From NCBI GenBank assembly GCA_019925095.2, contig CM034390.1, positions 37,501 through 101,500 of the forward strand: a DNA stretch of 64,000 bases. The letters run 5' to 3'. Under the pieces are notes generated by a model that searched no databases, was not told the DNA's origin, and saw nothing but the letters and a program-made list of their open reading frames with translations. A program made the translations under genes and the position numbers. Below, piece after piece: positions 1-9,195 of this stretch. The stretch is from Dendrolimus kikuchii (taxonomy: Eukaryota; Arthropoda; Insecta; Lepidoptera; Lasiocampidae). Position 1 is the first letter of the stretch, and each line of letters opens with the position of its first letter.

Positions 1-2003
1 GGGAAATGAGTTACCTCACCGTCAGCCGCGTGGGGATCGCCGCGGCCGGTGTGTGGGACTCCCCGACGCCGATTAATCAATACGACCGGCGCCGGTATAC
101 CCACTAAAACCCCATGGGAGCCTTCTTCCGCCTAGGTGCCGGGGTCACGGTACACAGCGTGAGCCTTACTCCGCGACCCCGGCGGGCGGTGGGCCGCCCC
201 ATAAGCAGGGGCGGCCTCTCCTGTGTGGGCCGGGTAAGAGTTACCCGGCCCTGAGAGGGTCGCGCGGCTGCCTCTCGCGCCCTCTCGCGGCATTAGTGCG
301 GGCGGAGGCCTGTTGTGATCCCCGTGGCCTCGCCGCCCGCTGCCGCTCGCCCGTGGCATTACCGCCACGGGCGTCACTCCTTGCCGCTCCCCGCGGCGGC
401 TGATGGTGTTGCCGCCGCGGCCGCGGCCCTGTCCGGCGCTATCCGGCTGGCCTTACTCCTGGTGGGCTTTTTGGCCCCGCAGGGCCTCGAGCCCAGCTGG
501 TGACCGGCCGGCCTGCCCGCGGCCTCGCACACAGGACAGTGCGGCTTCGCAGAGCAGGGGCCGGTCACCAGGTGACCATCTTTACCGCAGCGGTAACAAT
601 TACCGCTGCGGTCTACCTCCGAGGTGCATTTCGCCGCCACGTGGCCAACCTCGTGGCAGCGATAGCACCTCTGGGTGCGATGGGGGAGGGCCTCAACCGT
701 AGCCGAGGCCCAGCCCACCAGGAGCTTCGTCTCAACAGCAAGGAGCTGTTTGGCGGCCGCCACCGGGCAGGCCACCACCGTCTGGCCCATCCCGTCTGGA
801 CCGGGACGGACCTTCGACGCTTTGATGCTCTCGTAGGAGCATCCGGTGGTCCGCGCGATGGCAGCGGCCACGTCCTCCTCGTGCGTGGTGTCGTCCAGGC
901 CCGAGACGCGAAGACACACAGTCTTCTCGGGCCTGGAGATACGCACGTCCTCGGGATAGAGGTTTATCCTCAACTGTTCGGCTAGGGCGTCGGCCTTGGA
1001 GGCGTCACTGGCGCTGGGAAGCACCAGTATCCGGCCCCCAGTGCGCGCCTGCCTTAGCCGGAGGCCTCCCTCTATCCCGAGGTCGGCCAGCCGGATTCTG
1101 GACTTCGCCTTGGAGAAGAGGTTCGCATACGTCACCCCTCTCTCCGCCGCGCCTGGCTGAAGCGTCAGGACGACGGCGGCGGATTTTGGGGGACGCAGAC
1201 GCGGAGACCTCTTCTCCTTGGCGGCTGTCTTCTTTTTGGGTGCGGGGGGTGGAGGAGGGGGGGGCTGCGAGGCCGGAGCCTGCGCCACATCCCCCTGTCC
1301 TTTCCCCCCGCGTCCTCTTCCTCCTCGCCGCTGCGCGCGGGTGGGCTGCGCTACAGCGGCGGCCGTGGCCGGTTGTGTGCCGGACGACGGTTGGTTGGCC
1401 CTCCGTTTGGCCTTCTTCTTACGGCTGACCGTCGTCCAGCCCTCCTCGGCCACAGCCGGGAGGGGAGGGGCGCCGGACAGGCGGGCGGTGGTGGCGCAGA
1501 AGCCAGACGACACCGCCGTCTCCGTGAATCCCTCCTCGAGGGAAGCGGGGGGAACTCCTCGGCCGAGCGCCCAAAGATGAGCGAGGGGCTCGGCGGGGGT
1601 GTGGGTCTGGCTCGAGGAGCAGGGCTCGACGTGGGGGCTGGCCCCGGTTGGGGGGCCAGCCGGGCCGAGCGCATCTGCTCCTCCATGGCCGCGAACCTGC
1701 TCTCCATCGCGAGAGTGAGTTGGTTCAGGCTCGCGGCCATCGTCTTCTCTATGGCGGACGGTGACTCAGCCGGCGGCGGCGCAGGAGCGGCACGCGGCCT
1801 GACGAGATCCGTCTGAAGGCTCCTCAGTTCCTTCCGGAGGTCAGCGATCTCTACCTCCATGCGGCTATTTGCCGCACGGAGGAGGGCGACCTCCTCGGAA
1901 GATGTCCGACTGAGGAGCTCTTCTGAGGCCTCTTGGATGGCCGCAGCCGCATCCTTTAAGGCCTTTTGAAGGGTCCCTTTCAGACCCTTCGACACCTTGA
2001 ACC
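1..2003 (-). mobile_element. Telomeric gag-only LINE, copy A1 (5'-truncated)
   Basis: The copy is read on the minus strand. Bases 1-373 match the 3' UTR of copy A3 (5374-5752) almost base for base, and the gag-derived region follows from 374 upward. The poly(A) tail lies just outside the window. The coding part stops at about 2003, in the middle of the coiled-coil region, where it is joined directly to the 3' UTR of the next copy. As in the other two copies, no endonuclease or reverse transcriptase lies between the gag stop and the 3' end. The right boundary comes from comparison with A3 and is accurate to a few bases. Confidence 0.85.
374..2003 (-). pseudogene. Gag-like ORF1 of copy A1, truncated and frameshifted
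   Basis: This is the remnant of an R1-clade ORF1 (gag) protein, an RNA-binding partner in retrotransposon RNPs. The C-terminal part (374 to about 1513) keeps the three cysteine-histidine knuckles (CYRCHEVGH, CYRCGKDGH, CPVCEAAG) and the basic Pro-rich stretch. The upstream part (about 1513-2003) is in another frame and carries the coiled coil. Comparison with A3 places the frameshift near 1510-1525, close to the EEFPPLPSRR segment. The N-terminal ~260 residues present in A3 are missing. An open frame running from 1351 to 2040 is a chimera of A1 gag and the neighbouring UTR, not a gene. The copy cannot encode a full protein. Confidence 0.8.
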
Positions 2004-2263
2004 CCATGGGGGCCTTCCTCCGCATTGTTGCCGGGGTCACGGTATACAGCGTTGGCCTTAGTCCGCAACCCCGGCGAGCGGGTGGGCGCCCCGTAAACCG
2101 GGGCGGCCTCTCCTGTGTGGGCCGGCTGAAGGATACCCGGCCCTGAGAGGGTCGCGCGGCTTCCTCTCGCGCCCTCTCGCGGCATTGGTGCGGGCGGAGG
2201 CCTATGTGATCCCCTGGCCTCGACGCCCGCTGCCGCCAGCCCGTGGCATTACCGCCACGGGCG

Positions 2264-4660
2264 TTACTCCTGGCCGCTGGGCGCGGCGGTTGGAGTCACC
2301 GCCGCGCCTGCGGCTTCGCCCGGCGCCATCCGGCTGGCCTGGACGTTCCTCCTAGTGGGCTTCTTAGCCCCGCAGGGCTTCGAGCCCAGCTGGTGCCCGG
2401 CCGGTCTGCCCGCGGTCTCGCACAAGGGACAGTGCGGTTTCGCCGAGCAGGGGCCGGACACCAGGTGCCCATCTTTACCGCAGCGGTAACAGTTTCCGCT
2501 GCGGTCAACTTCCGAAGGGCATACCGCCGCCACGTGGCCAACCTCGTGGCAGCGGTAGCACCTTTGGGGCCTACGGGGCAGGGCCTCAACGGTTGCGGAG
2601 GCCCAGCCCACCAGGAGCTTCGTCTCAACAGCGAGGAGCTGTTTGGCGGCCGCCACCGGGCAGGCCACCACCGTCTGGCCCATCCCGTCTTTGCCGGGAC
2701 GGACCTTCGACGCTTTGATGCTCCCGAGGGAGCATCCGGTGGTCCGCGCGATGGCAGCGGCCACATCCTCCTCGTGTGCGTGATCATCCAAGCCCGAGAC
2801 GCGAAGACACACAGTCTTCTCGGGCCTGGAGATACGCACGTCCTCGGGATAGAGGTTGATCCTCAACTGCTCAGCCAGGGCGTCTGCCTTGGAGGCGTCA
2901 CTGGCGCTGGGAAGCACCAGTATGCGGCCCCCAGTGCGCGCCTGCCTGAGCCTAAGGCCTCCCTCTATCCCGAGGTCGGCCAGCCGGAGTTGAGTCTACG
3001 CCTTATAGATAGAGTACTAATACTTTACCCCTCTCTCCGCCGCGCCTGGCTGGAGCGTCAGCACAACGGCGGCGGATTTTGGGGGACGCAGACGCGGAGA
3101 CCTCTTCTCCTTGGCGGCTGTCTTCTTTTTGGGTGCGGGGGGTGGAGAAGGGGGGGGCTGCGAGGCCGGAGCCTGCGCCACATCCCCCTGTCCTTTCCCC
3201 CCGCGTCCTCTTCCTCCTCGCCGCGGCGCGCTGGTGGGCTGCGCTGCCGCGGCAGTCGTGGCCGGTAGGGTGCCGGACGACGGTGGGGCTCTATTTTTGG
3301 CCCTCTTCTTTCGGCTGACCGTCGTCCAGCCTTCGGCCGCAGTTGCAACGGGAGGAGGGGGCGCCGGGCAGGCGACATGTGGCGGTCCAGAGACCGCGGT
3401 CTCCGTAGATTCCCTCCTCGATGGGAGAGGAGGGAATTCTTCCGCCAAGCGCCCAGAGATGAGCGAGGGGCTTGGCGGGGTCATCCTGGGAGGAGCGGGT
3501 CGCGGCGATCTGACCGGTCCCGGTGACGGTGCCGGTCTCGCGGGCGGTATCCGCTCCTCCAGGGCCGCAAACCTGTTCTCCATGAGGAGAATTAGACGGT
3601 CCAGGTTTGCGGCCGTCGTCGTCGGTGGTGTGGGCTCTGGCGGGGGTGGTGGCGCGGAACGGACTGACCCGGCGCGAGCCTCGGCGAGCTCCGACCGGAT
3701 GCTCGCCAATTCGCGGCGCAGGTCCGCCAGCTCCGCCTCCATGCGGCGATTCGCCGCACGGAGCAGAGCGACCTCTTCGGTGTCGGTGCGGCCCAGGAGC
3801 TCGTCTGAGGCCTCCTGAACCGATGACACCGCCTCCTTAAGGGCCTTTTGGAGGGTGCCCTTAAGGCCCTTCGACACCTTGGCCACTCCGGCCACCACCG
3901 CCAATGAGTCGGCGATCTGCCGTTGGAGGCCCTCGGCATGCTCCGTGCGGGACTCGGGAGGGGCCTGGCCCGCGAGGGTACCACCGGTCTTAGACCTCGT
4001 AACCCTCGCGGTCGCCATAAGTCGGGCCTTCTCCACGATGTCCTTCTCGCACTGGAGCTCCAACTCCTTGCGTTGGGCCTCCACGAGCGCCTTTTTGGCG
4101 TCCGCCAGACCCACGTATTCTCCGGTAGTTGGAGGGCGGCCTCTGCCCCGCTTAGCATCCGGCGCTTTTGCAGCAGCCGTAGGCTTGGGCGGGGGCTTAG
4201 GGGAGGCCACCCTCTCGTCGTCCTCGTCGGTGCTCGAGGCCAGAGGAGATGAGTCCTCGAACACCATATCCGGGAGTCTGAGCCGCATCCGATCTCGGCG
4301 AGCGGCCGACTTACTCCTCTTGTTGCCCTTCCCCTCCGGCCTTTTGGGGGCCGGGGCCTTTGGTGGGGCCTGGACAGGGGGGGGCACGATAAGATCATCG
4401 TCCTCCGAGGAGTCGGAGGACAGATATTCAACCTCTAGTGGCTGCGACCGCAGTGTGCGGGAGCCAACTTCTTTTGAAGTACTTGGCACTTCCGTCGGCG
4501 TAGAGATCGCCGACAGGAAGCGCGAGTACAGCGACTTCTCACCGCCCTTCGCGGGCCCTTTCGGGTTGGTGTTTGGGCCCTTCGCGGGCCCCTCTCCTAC
4601 ATCTGCTCCGCCCGTCACAGGCACTGCGTCAGTTTGGGGTTTTTTATTGAAAGCATCCAT
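2264..4660 (-). pseudogene. Gag-like ORF1 of copy A2, interrupted
   Basis: The start is taken at 4660 (MDAFNKK...), which aligns with the start chosen for A3; an earlier in-frame ATG at 4687 exists. Order: acidic Ser-rich N-terminus, an AT-hook-like GRGRPP motif, a coiled coil, a Pro/Lys-rich stretch, then three zinc knuckles. The frame is lost at 2993-3030, where about 38 bases differ completely from A1 and A3 and introduce stops, so the upstream part ends at 3017. Downstream of that patch (2264 to about 2917) the knuckle region is open again. It is non-functional as it stands unless the patch is an assembly error. Confidence 0.8.
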
Positions 4661-5162
4661 ATTCTGTTCCCACGAGTAAGTCAACATTTTAAAAAGAAAA
4701 ACGGGGTGTGGTCCGCAGTAGCGACCGGGTTTACCCCCCCGGCCTCAAAACCTCTCGCCCTGCGCCGCAGCTTAGGTATTAGGGGTTTTTTATTGAGGTT
4801 TTCTCCTCTTGGGCCAGCCGACTAAGGCAAGCCCCGCGGTCCCGTGCGGCCGCGAGACGTGACCACGACACCGCACGGGGAAACGCTCGGCGGTAGCGCC
4901 CAGTGGCGAGACTCTCGCCCCACCACTGAGCCCGCCGCCACTGTCAACGTCGGTGGGGCGCGCAGGGCAGAACTGCGCACCCTCTCCTGGCAACGGCGCC
5001 AGCGGAGCAATGTGCGTCAACGCTGGGCCGGTGCCCGCCGCTCCGCCACAAGACCGGCAGAACGGCGCCCCTCCTTTTCTACGGATGGGAGGGGTGTTTG
5101 GGGAGGAATACGTTTGGAAGGATGGGAAGGAATACAAGGATTTGGAGTGGATAGGTGGGACA

Positions 5163-5199
5163 CCACTGTCACGGAGTGAAGGGGGGAATGTGACAGTGG
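5163..5199 (-). other. 5' UTR hairpin of copy A2
   Basis: CCACTGTCAC at 5163-5172 pairs perfectly with GTGACAGTGG at 5190-5199 across a 17-base loop. The same hairpin is kept in A3 at 8650-8686. It lies about 80 bases from the element's 5' end, so it may be part of the RNA structure used for packaging or translation (inference). Confidence 0.6.
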
Positions 5200-5277
5200 C
5201 GGCTCGGGGCCCCGGGGACGCATCCCCTTGTACCACTACCTGGACGGAGAAGAGTCCAGGGTGGCACCCCCTGGGGG

Positions 5278-5341
5278 AACCTAACCTAACCTAACCTAAC
5301 CTAACCTAACCTAACCTAACCTAACCTTTTTTTTAACCTAA

Positions 5342-5343
<2 letters not shown>
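5278..5343 (+). repeat. Telomeric (CCTAA)n block between A2 and A3, with internal T run
   Basis: About ten AACCT units run from 5278 to 5326, followed by eight Ts (5327-5334), then two more partial units (5335-5343), then the long T run of the next element. The unit is the canonical insect telomere repeat TTAGG read from the other strand. The internal T run looks like a second, short poly(A) junction. Confidence 0.95.
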
Positions 5344-5373
<30 letters not shown>

Positions 5374-5375
<2 letters not shown>

Positions 5376-5752
5376 TACATGGGGAAATGAGTTACCTCAC
5401 CGTCAGCCGCGTGGGGATCGCCGCGGCCGGTGTGTGGGACTCCCCGACGCCGATTAATCAATACGACCGGCGCCGGTATACCCACTAAAACCCCATGGGA
5501 GCCTTCCTCCGCATTGATGCCGGGGTCACGGTATACAGCGTTGGCCTTAGTCCGCAACCCCGGCGAGCGGCTGGCCGCCCCGTAAACAGGGGCGGCCTCT
5601 CCTGTGTGGGCCGGGTGAAGGATACCCGGCCCTGAGAGGGTCGCGCGGCTTCCTCTCGCGCCCTCCCGCGGCATTGGTGCGGGCGGAGGCCTATGTGATC
5701 CCCTGGCCTCGACGCCCGCTGCCGCTCGCCCGTGGCATTACCGCCACGGGCG
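5374..5752 (-). promoter_or_regulatory. 3' UTR of copy A3, with stem-loops
   Basis: This stretch holds GCCCGTGGC (5728-5736) facing GCCACGGGC (5743-5751), a perfect 9-bp stem that starts two bases after the gag stop codon. The palindrome ACCGGCGCCGGT (about 5466-5477) and the motif TACCCACTAAA (5479-5489) follow, the latter also present in the 3' UTRs of B and C. The 3' UTR of R1-clade elements is where their RT recognises its template (family knowledge), so these are candidate recognition structures. Confidence 0.6.
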
Positions 5753-8152
5753 TTACTCCTGGCCGCTGGGCGCGGCGGTTGGAGTCACCGCCGCGTCTGC
5801 GGCTTTGCCCGGCGCCATCCGGCTGGCCTGGACGTTTCTCCTGGTGGGCTTCTTAGCCCCGCAGGGCTTCGAGCCCAGCTGGTGCCCGGCCGGCCTGCCC
5901 GCGGCCTCGCACAGAGGACAGTGCGGTTTCGCCGAGCAGGGGCCGGACACCAGGTGCCCATCTTTACCGCAGCGGTAACAATTACCGCTGCGGTCTACAT
6001 CTGAAGGGCATACCGCCGCCACGTGGCCAACCTCGTGGCAGCGGTAGCACCTTTGGGGCCTACGGGGCAGGGCCTCAACGGTTGCGGAGGCCCAGCCCAC
6101 CAGGAGCTTCGTCCCAACAGCTAGGAGCTGTTTGGCGGCCGCCACCGGGCAGGCCACCACCGTCTGGCCCATCCCGTCTTTGCCGGGACGGACCGTCGAC
6201 GCTTTGATGCTCCCGTAGGAGCATCCGGTGGTCCGCGCGATGGCAGCGGCCACATCCTCCCAGTGCGCGTGGTCGTCCAGGCCCGAGACGCGAAGACACA
6301 CAGTCTTCTCGGGCCTGGAGATGCGCACGTCCTCAGGATAGAGGTTGATCCTCAATTGCTCAGCCAGAGCGTCTGCCTTGGAGGCGTCACTGGTGCTGGG
6401 AAGCACCAGCACGCGGCCCCCAGTGCGCGCCTGTCTGAGCTTAAGGCCTCCCTCTATCCCGAGGTCGGCCAGCCGGATGCGTGACTTCGCCTTGGAGAAG
6501 AGGTTCGCATACGTTACCCCTCTCTCCGCCGCGCCTGGCTGAAGCGTCAGCACAACGGCGGCGGATTTTGGGGGACGCAGACGCGGAGACCTCTTCTCCT
6601 TGGCGGCTGTCTTCTTTTTGGGTGCGGGGGGTGGAGGAGGGGGGGGCTGCGAGGCCGGAGCCTGCGCCACATCCCCCTGTCCTTTCCCCCCGCGTCCTCT
6701 TCCTCCTCGCCGCGGCGCGCTGGTGGGCTGCGCTGCCGCGGCAGTCGTGGCCGGCTGGGTGCCGGACGACGGTGGGGCTCTATTTTTGGCCCTCTTCTTT
6801 CGGCTGACCGTCGTCCAGCCTTCGGCCGCAGTTGCGACCGGAGGAGGGGGCGCCGGGCAGGCGACATGCGGCGGTCCAGAGACCGCCGTCTCCGTAGATT
6901 CCCTCCTCGATGGGAGTGGAGGGAATTCTTCCGCCAAGCGCCCAGAGATGAGCGAGGGGCTTGGCGGGGTCATCCTGGGAGGAGCGGGTCGCGGCGATCT
7001 GACCGGTCCCGGTGACGGTGCCGGTCTCGCGGGCGGTATCCGCTCCTCCAGGGCCGCAAACCTGTTCTCCATGAGGAGAATTAGACGGTCCAGGTTTGCG
7101 GCCGCCGTCGTCGGTGGTGTGGGCTCTGGCGGGGGTGGTGGCGCGGAACGGGTAGACCCGGCGCGAGCCTCGGCGAGCTCCGACCGGATGCTCGCCAATT
7201 CGCGGCGCAGGTCCGCCAGCTCCGCCTCCATGCGGCGATTCGCCGCACGGAGCAGAGCGACCTCTTCGGTGTCGGTGCGGCCCAGGAGCTCGTCTGAAGC
7301 CTCCTGAACCGATGACACCGCCTCCTTAAGGGCCTTTTGGAGGGTGCCCTTAAGGCCCTTCGACACCTTGGCCACTCCGGCCACCACCCCCAACGAGACG
7401 GCGATCTGCCGTTGGAGGCCCCCGGCATGCTCCGGGCGAGACTCGGGAGGGGCCTGGCCCGCGAGGGTACCACCGGTCTTAGACCTCGTAACCCTCGCGG
7501 TCGCCATAAGTCGGGCCTTCTCCACGATGTCCTTTTCGCACTGGAGCTCCAGCTCCGCGCGTTGGGCCTCCACGAGCGCCTTTTTGGCGTCCGCCAGACC
7601 CACGTATTCTCCTGTGGTTGGAGGGCGGCCTCTGCCCCGCTTGGCATCCGGCGCTTTGGCAGCAGCCGGAGGCTTGGGCGGGGGCTTAGGGGAGGCCACC
7701 CTCTCGTCGTCCTCGTCGGTGCTTGAGGCCAGAGGAGATGAGTCCTCAAACACCATGTCGGGTAGTCGGAGCCGCATCCGATCTCGACGAGCGGCCGACT
7801 TGCTCCTCTTTTGGCCCTTCCCCTCCGGCCCTTTGGAGGCCGGGGCCTTTGGTGGGGCCTGGACAGGGGGGGGCACCATTAAGTCCTCGTCCTCAGAAAA
7901 GTCGGAGGACAGGTACTCCACTTCCAGTGGCTGCGACCGCATTGTGCGGGAGCCAGCGTCTTTGGACGTGCTCGGCGCTTCCGCCGGCAATGAAATCGCC
8001 GACAGGAAGCGCGAGTAAAACGTCTTCTCACCTCCGCCCTTCACGGGCCCTTTCGGGTTGGATGGTTTGGTTGGGCCCTTCTCGGGCCCCTCACCTACTT
8101 CAGCTCCGCCCTTCTCGGGCACAACGTCGGTTTTAGTTTTGTTAGCTTGCAT
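5753..8152 (-). CDS. Gag-like ORF1 protein of telomeric element A3 (799 aa)
   Basis: This is an R1-clade retrotransposon ORF1 protein, expected to bind element RNA and, in telomeric families, to help bring it to chromosome ends. Order of features: acidic/Ser-rich N-terminus, AT-hook-like KRGRGRPP (about 171-178), coiled coil (about 262-330, rich in Leu/Glu/Arg heptads), Pro-rich and Lys-rich linker, conserved LRVSGLDD block, then three knuckles in the last 100 residues (CYRCHEVGHVAAVC, CYRCGKDGHLVSGPC, CPLCEAAGRPAGH). The start at 8152 was chosen because A2 has an aligned start there; the same frame stays open to an ATG at 8359 in what A2 shows to be 5' UTR. The frame has no break. No ORF2 follows: the stop is succeeded by a hairpin and the 3' UTR. 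An intact 2.4-kb frame suggests recent activity or selection. Confidence 0.85.
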   Translation of the reverse strand: MQANKTKTDVVPEKGGAEVGEGPEKGPTKPSNPKGPVKGGGEKTFYSRFLSAISLPAEAPSTSKDAGSRTMRSQPLEVEYLSSDFSEDEDLMVPPPVQAPPKAPASKGPEGKGQKRSKSAARRDRMRLRLPDMVFEDSSPLASSTDEDDERVASPKPPPKPPAAAKAPDAKRGRGRPPTTGEYVGLADAKKALVEAQRAELELQCEKDIVEKARLMATARVTRSKTGGTLAGQAPPESRPEHAGGLQRQIAVSLGVVAGVAKVSKGLKGTLQKALKEAVSSVQEASDELLGRTDTEEVALLRAANRRMEAELADLRRELASIRSELAEARAGSTRSAPPPPPEPTPPTTAAANLDRLILLMENRFAALEERIPPARPAPSPGPVRSPRPAPPRMTPPSPSLISGRLAEEFPPLPSRRESTETAVSGPPHVACPAPPPPVATAAEGWTTVSRKKRAKNRAPPSSGTQPATTAAAAQPTSAPRRGGRGRGGKGQGDVAQAPASQPPPPPPPAPKKKTAAKEKRSPRLRPPKSAAVVLTLQPGAAERGVTYANLFSKAKSRIRLADLGIEGGLKLRQARTGGRVLVLPSTSDASKADALAEQLRINLYPEDVRISRPEKTVCLRVSGLDDHAHWEDVAAAIARTTGCSYGSIKASTVRPGKDGMGQTVVACPVAAAKQLLAVGTKLLVGWASATVEALPRRPQRCYRCHEVGHVAAVCPSDVDRSGNCYRCGKDGHLVSGPCSAKPHCPLCEAAGRPAGHQLGSKPCGAKKPTRRNVQASRMAPGKAADAAVTPTAAPSGQE

Positions 8153-8764
8153 CTTGTTCCCACGAGTAGTCTTCGTTGTATGGTTGAAATGGGTGTGGTC
8201 CGCAGTAATGACCGGGTTTACCCCCCCGGCCTCAAAACAGATCGCCCTGCGCCGCAGCTTAAGTGTAGGGGATTTTTTATTGTGGTGCTCATCCACTTGG
8301 GCCAGCCGATCAAGGCAAGCCCCGCGGTCCCGTGCGGCCGCGAGACGTGACCACGACACCGCACGGGGAAACGCTCGGCGGTAGCGCCCAGTGGCGAGAC
8401 TCTCGCCCCACCACTGGGCCCGCCGCCACTGTCAACGTCGGTGGGGCGCGCAGGGCAGAACTGCGCACCCTCTCCTGGCAACGGCGTCAGCGGAGCATGA
8501 TGCGTCGACGCTGAGCCGGTGCCCGCCACTCCGCCAAGAAGACCGGTGAAGTGGCGCTCTCCTTACGTCGGAAGGGAGGGGTGTTTGGGGAGGAATACGT
8601 TTGGAAGGAAGGGAAGGAATACCAGGATTTGGAGTGGATAGGTGGGACACCACTGTCACGGAGTGAAGGGGGGAATGTGACAGTGGCCGCTCGGGGCCCC
8701 GGGGACGCATCCCCTTGTACCACTACCTGGACGGAGAAGAGTCCAGGGTGGCACCCCCTGGGGG
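8153..8764 (-). promoter_or_regulatory. 5' UTR of copy A3
   Basis: The region is GC-rich and highly similar to 4661-5277 of A2. It contains the hairpin 8650-8659/8677-8686 (10 bp perfect), the pair CCCGTGCGG/CCGCACGGG (8330-8369 region) and, at the very 5' end, a CCCCCAGGGGG inverted repeat. Because a LINE 5' UTR normally contains the internal promoter, this is the likely promoter region; no specific motif was recognised. Confidence 0.55.
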
Positions 8765-8817
8765 AAACCTAACCTAACCTAACCTAACCTAACCTAACCT
8801 AACCTAACCTAACCTAA

Positions 8818-8820
<3 letters not shown>
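8765..8820 (+). repeat. Telomeric (CCTAA)n block between A3 and B
   Basis: Eleven perfect AACCT units lie between the 5' end of A3 and the poly(A) (T run 8821-8849) of B. A short block of telomere repeat between two head-to-tail elements is the expected layout of SART/TRAS-type insertions. Confidence 0.95.
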
Positions 8821-8849
<29 letters not shown>

Positions 8850-8850
<1 letters not shown>

Positions 8851-9195
8851 ATAACGCAGGGGGAATGTCTTTTCTTGTGACACTGCCTCGGGCCCGGGGG
8901 GGGGTTGACCGAGGGGTGTGTGAGACTCCCAGCGGCCGGAATCTCCACGCATGGCTACGAGAGCGTAGCAGTCGCGAGATTCCGTCCGCCAGACTACCCA
9001 CTAAACCTAACCTGCGCCCCTAATCCCTCGCGCTTTTACGGGGCGTCACAGGATATAGACCAGAGGTACACAACTGTGACGCCCCAACGCCTGGCTTATA
9101 CCCCAGGATGGCCCTCGGGGTGGACCATCCTCTTCATCAGTAGGGGGGGAAGCCCCGTGGGTGCCCCCGGACCCACGGGCCCCTACGATGGAAAC
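8850..9195 (-). promoter_or_regulatory. 3' UTR of copy B with three stem-loops
   Basis: Three structures are visible. GGGGCGTCACAG (9040-9051) faces CTGTGACGCCCC (9074-9085), perfect over 12 bp. A 14-bp stem with one mismatch joins 8932-8945 and 8976-8989. Inside it lies a small GCTACG/CGTAGC hairpin (8954-8969). All three recur in C at matching positions. The motif TACCCACTAAA (8995-9005) is shared with family A. Confidence 0.65.

Larger units (their letters stand above)
2004..5277 (-). mobile_element. Telomeric gag-only LINE, copy A2
   Basis: The 5' end at 5277 is fused directly to telomeric AACCT repeats. The 3' UTR begins at about 2263 and is cut off at about 2004, so the last ~120 bases and the poly(A) tail seen in A3 are missing. 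Between them is one gag ORF, broken near 3000. The 5' UTR (4661-5277) closely matches that of A3 (8153-8764), including a 10-bp hairpin at 5163-5199. There is no ORF2. The shared architecture with A1 and A3 shows that lack of a polymerase is a family trait and not a private deletion. Confidence 0.85.
5344..8764 (-). mobile_element. Telomeric gag-only LINE, copy A3 (complete)
   Basis: This is the best copy of family A. On the minus strand it runs from a 5' end at 8764, abutting telomeric AACCT units, through a ~610-base 5' UTR, one uninterrupted gag ORF (8152-5753) and a ~380-base 3' UTR, to a 30-base poly(A) (T run 5344-5373) that joins telomeric repeats. Total length is about 3.4 kb. No ORF with endonuclease or RT motifs exists in any frame. 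The gag sequence is related to ORF1 of the neighbouring B and C elements (same knuckle arrangement and a similar LxGLDD block upstream of it), which points to the R1 clade. Mobilisation in trans by a SART/TRAS-type polymerase is an inference. Confidence 0.85.

Noticed and set aside
1351..2040. 229-codon minus-strand frame as a gene of its own
   Set aside because: It crosses the A1/A2 fusion and mixes UTR with a frameshifted part of gag.
2243..3268. 341-codon plus-strand frame across A2 gag
   Set aside because: Antisense shadow of the zinc-knuckle region of gag; no independent domain.
5280..8820. CRISPR-like direct repeats
   Set aside because: The repeated AACCT units have no spacers; they are telomeric DNA in a eukaryote.
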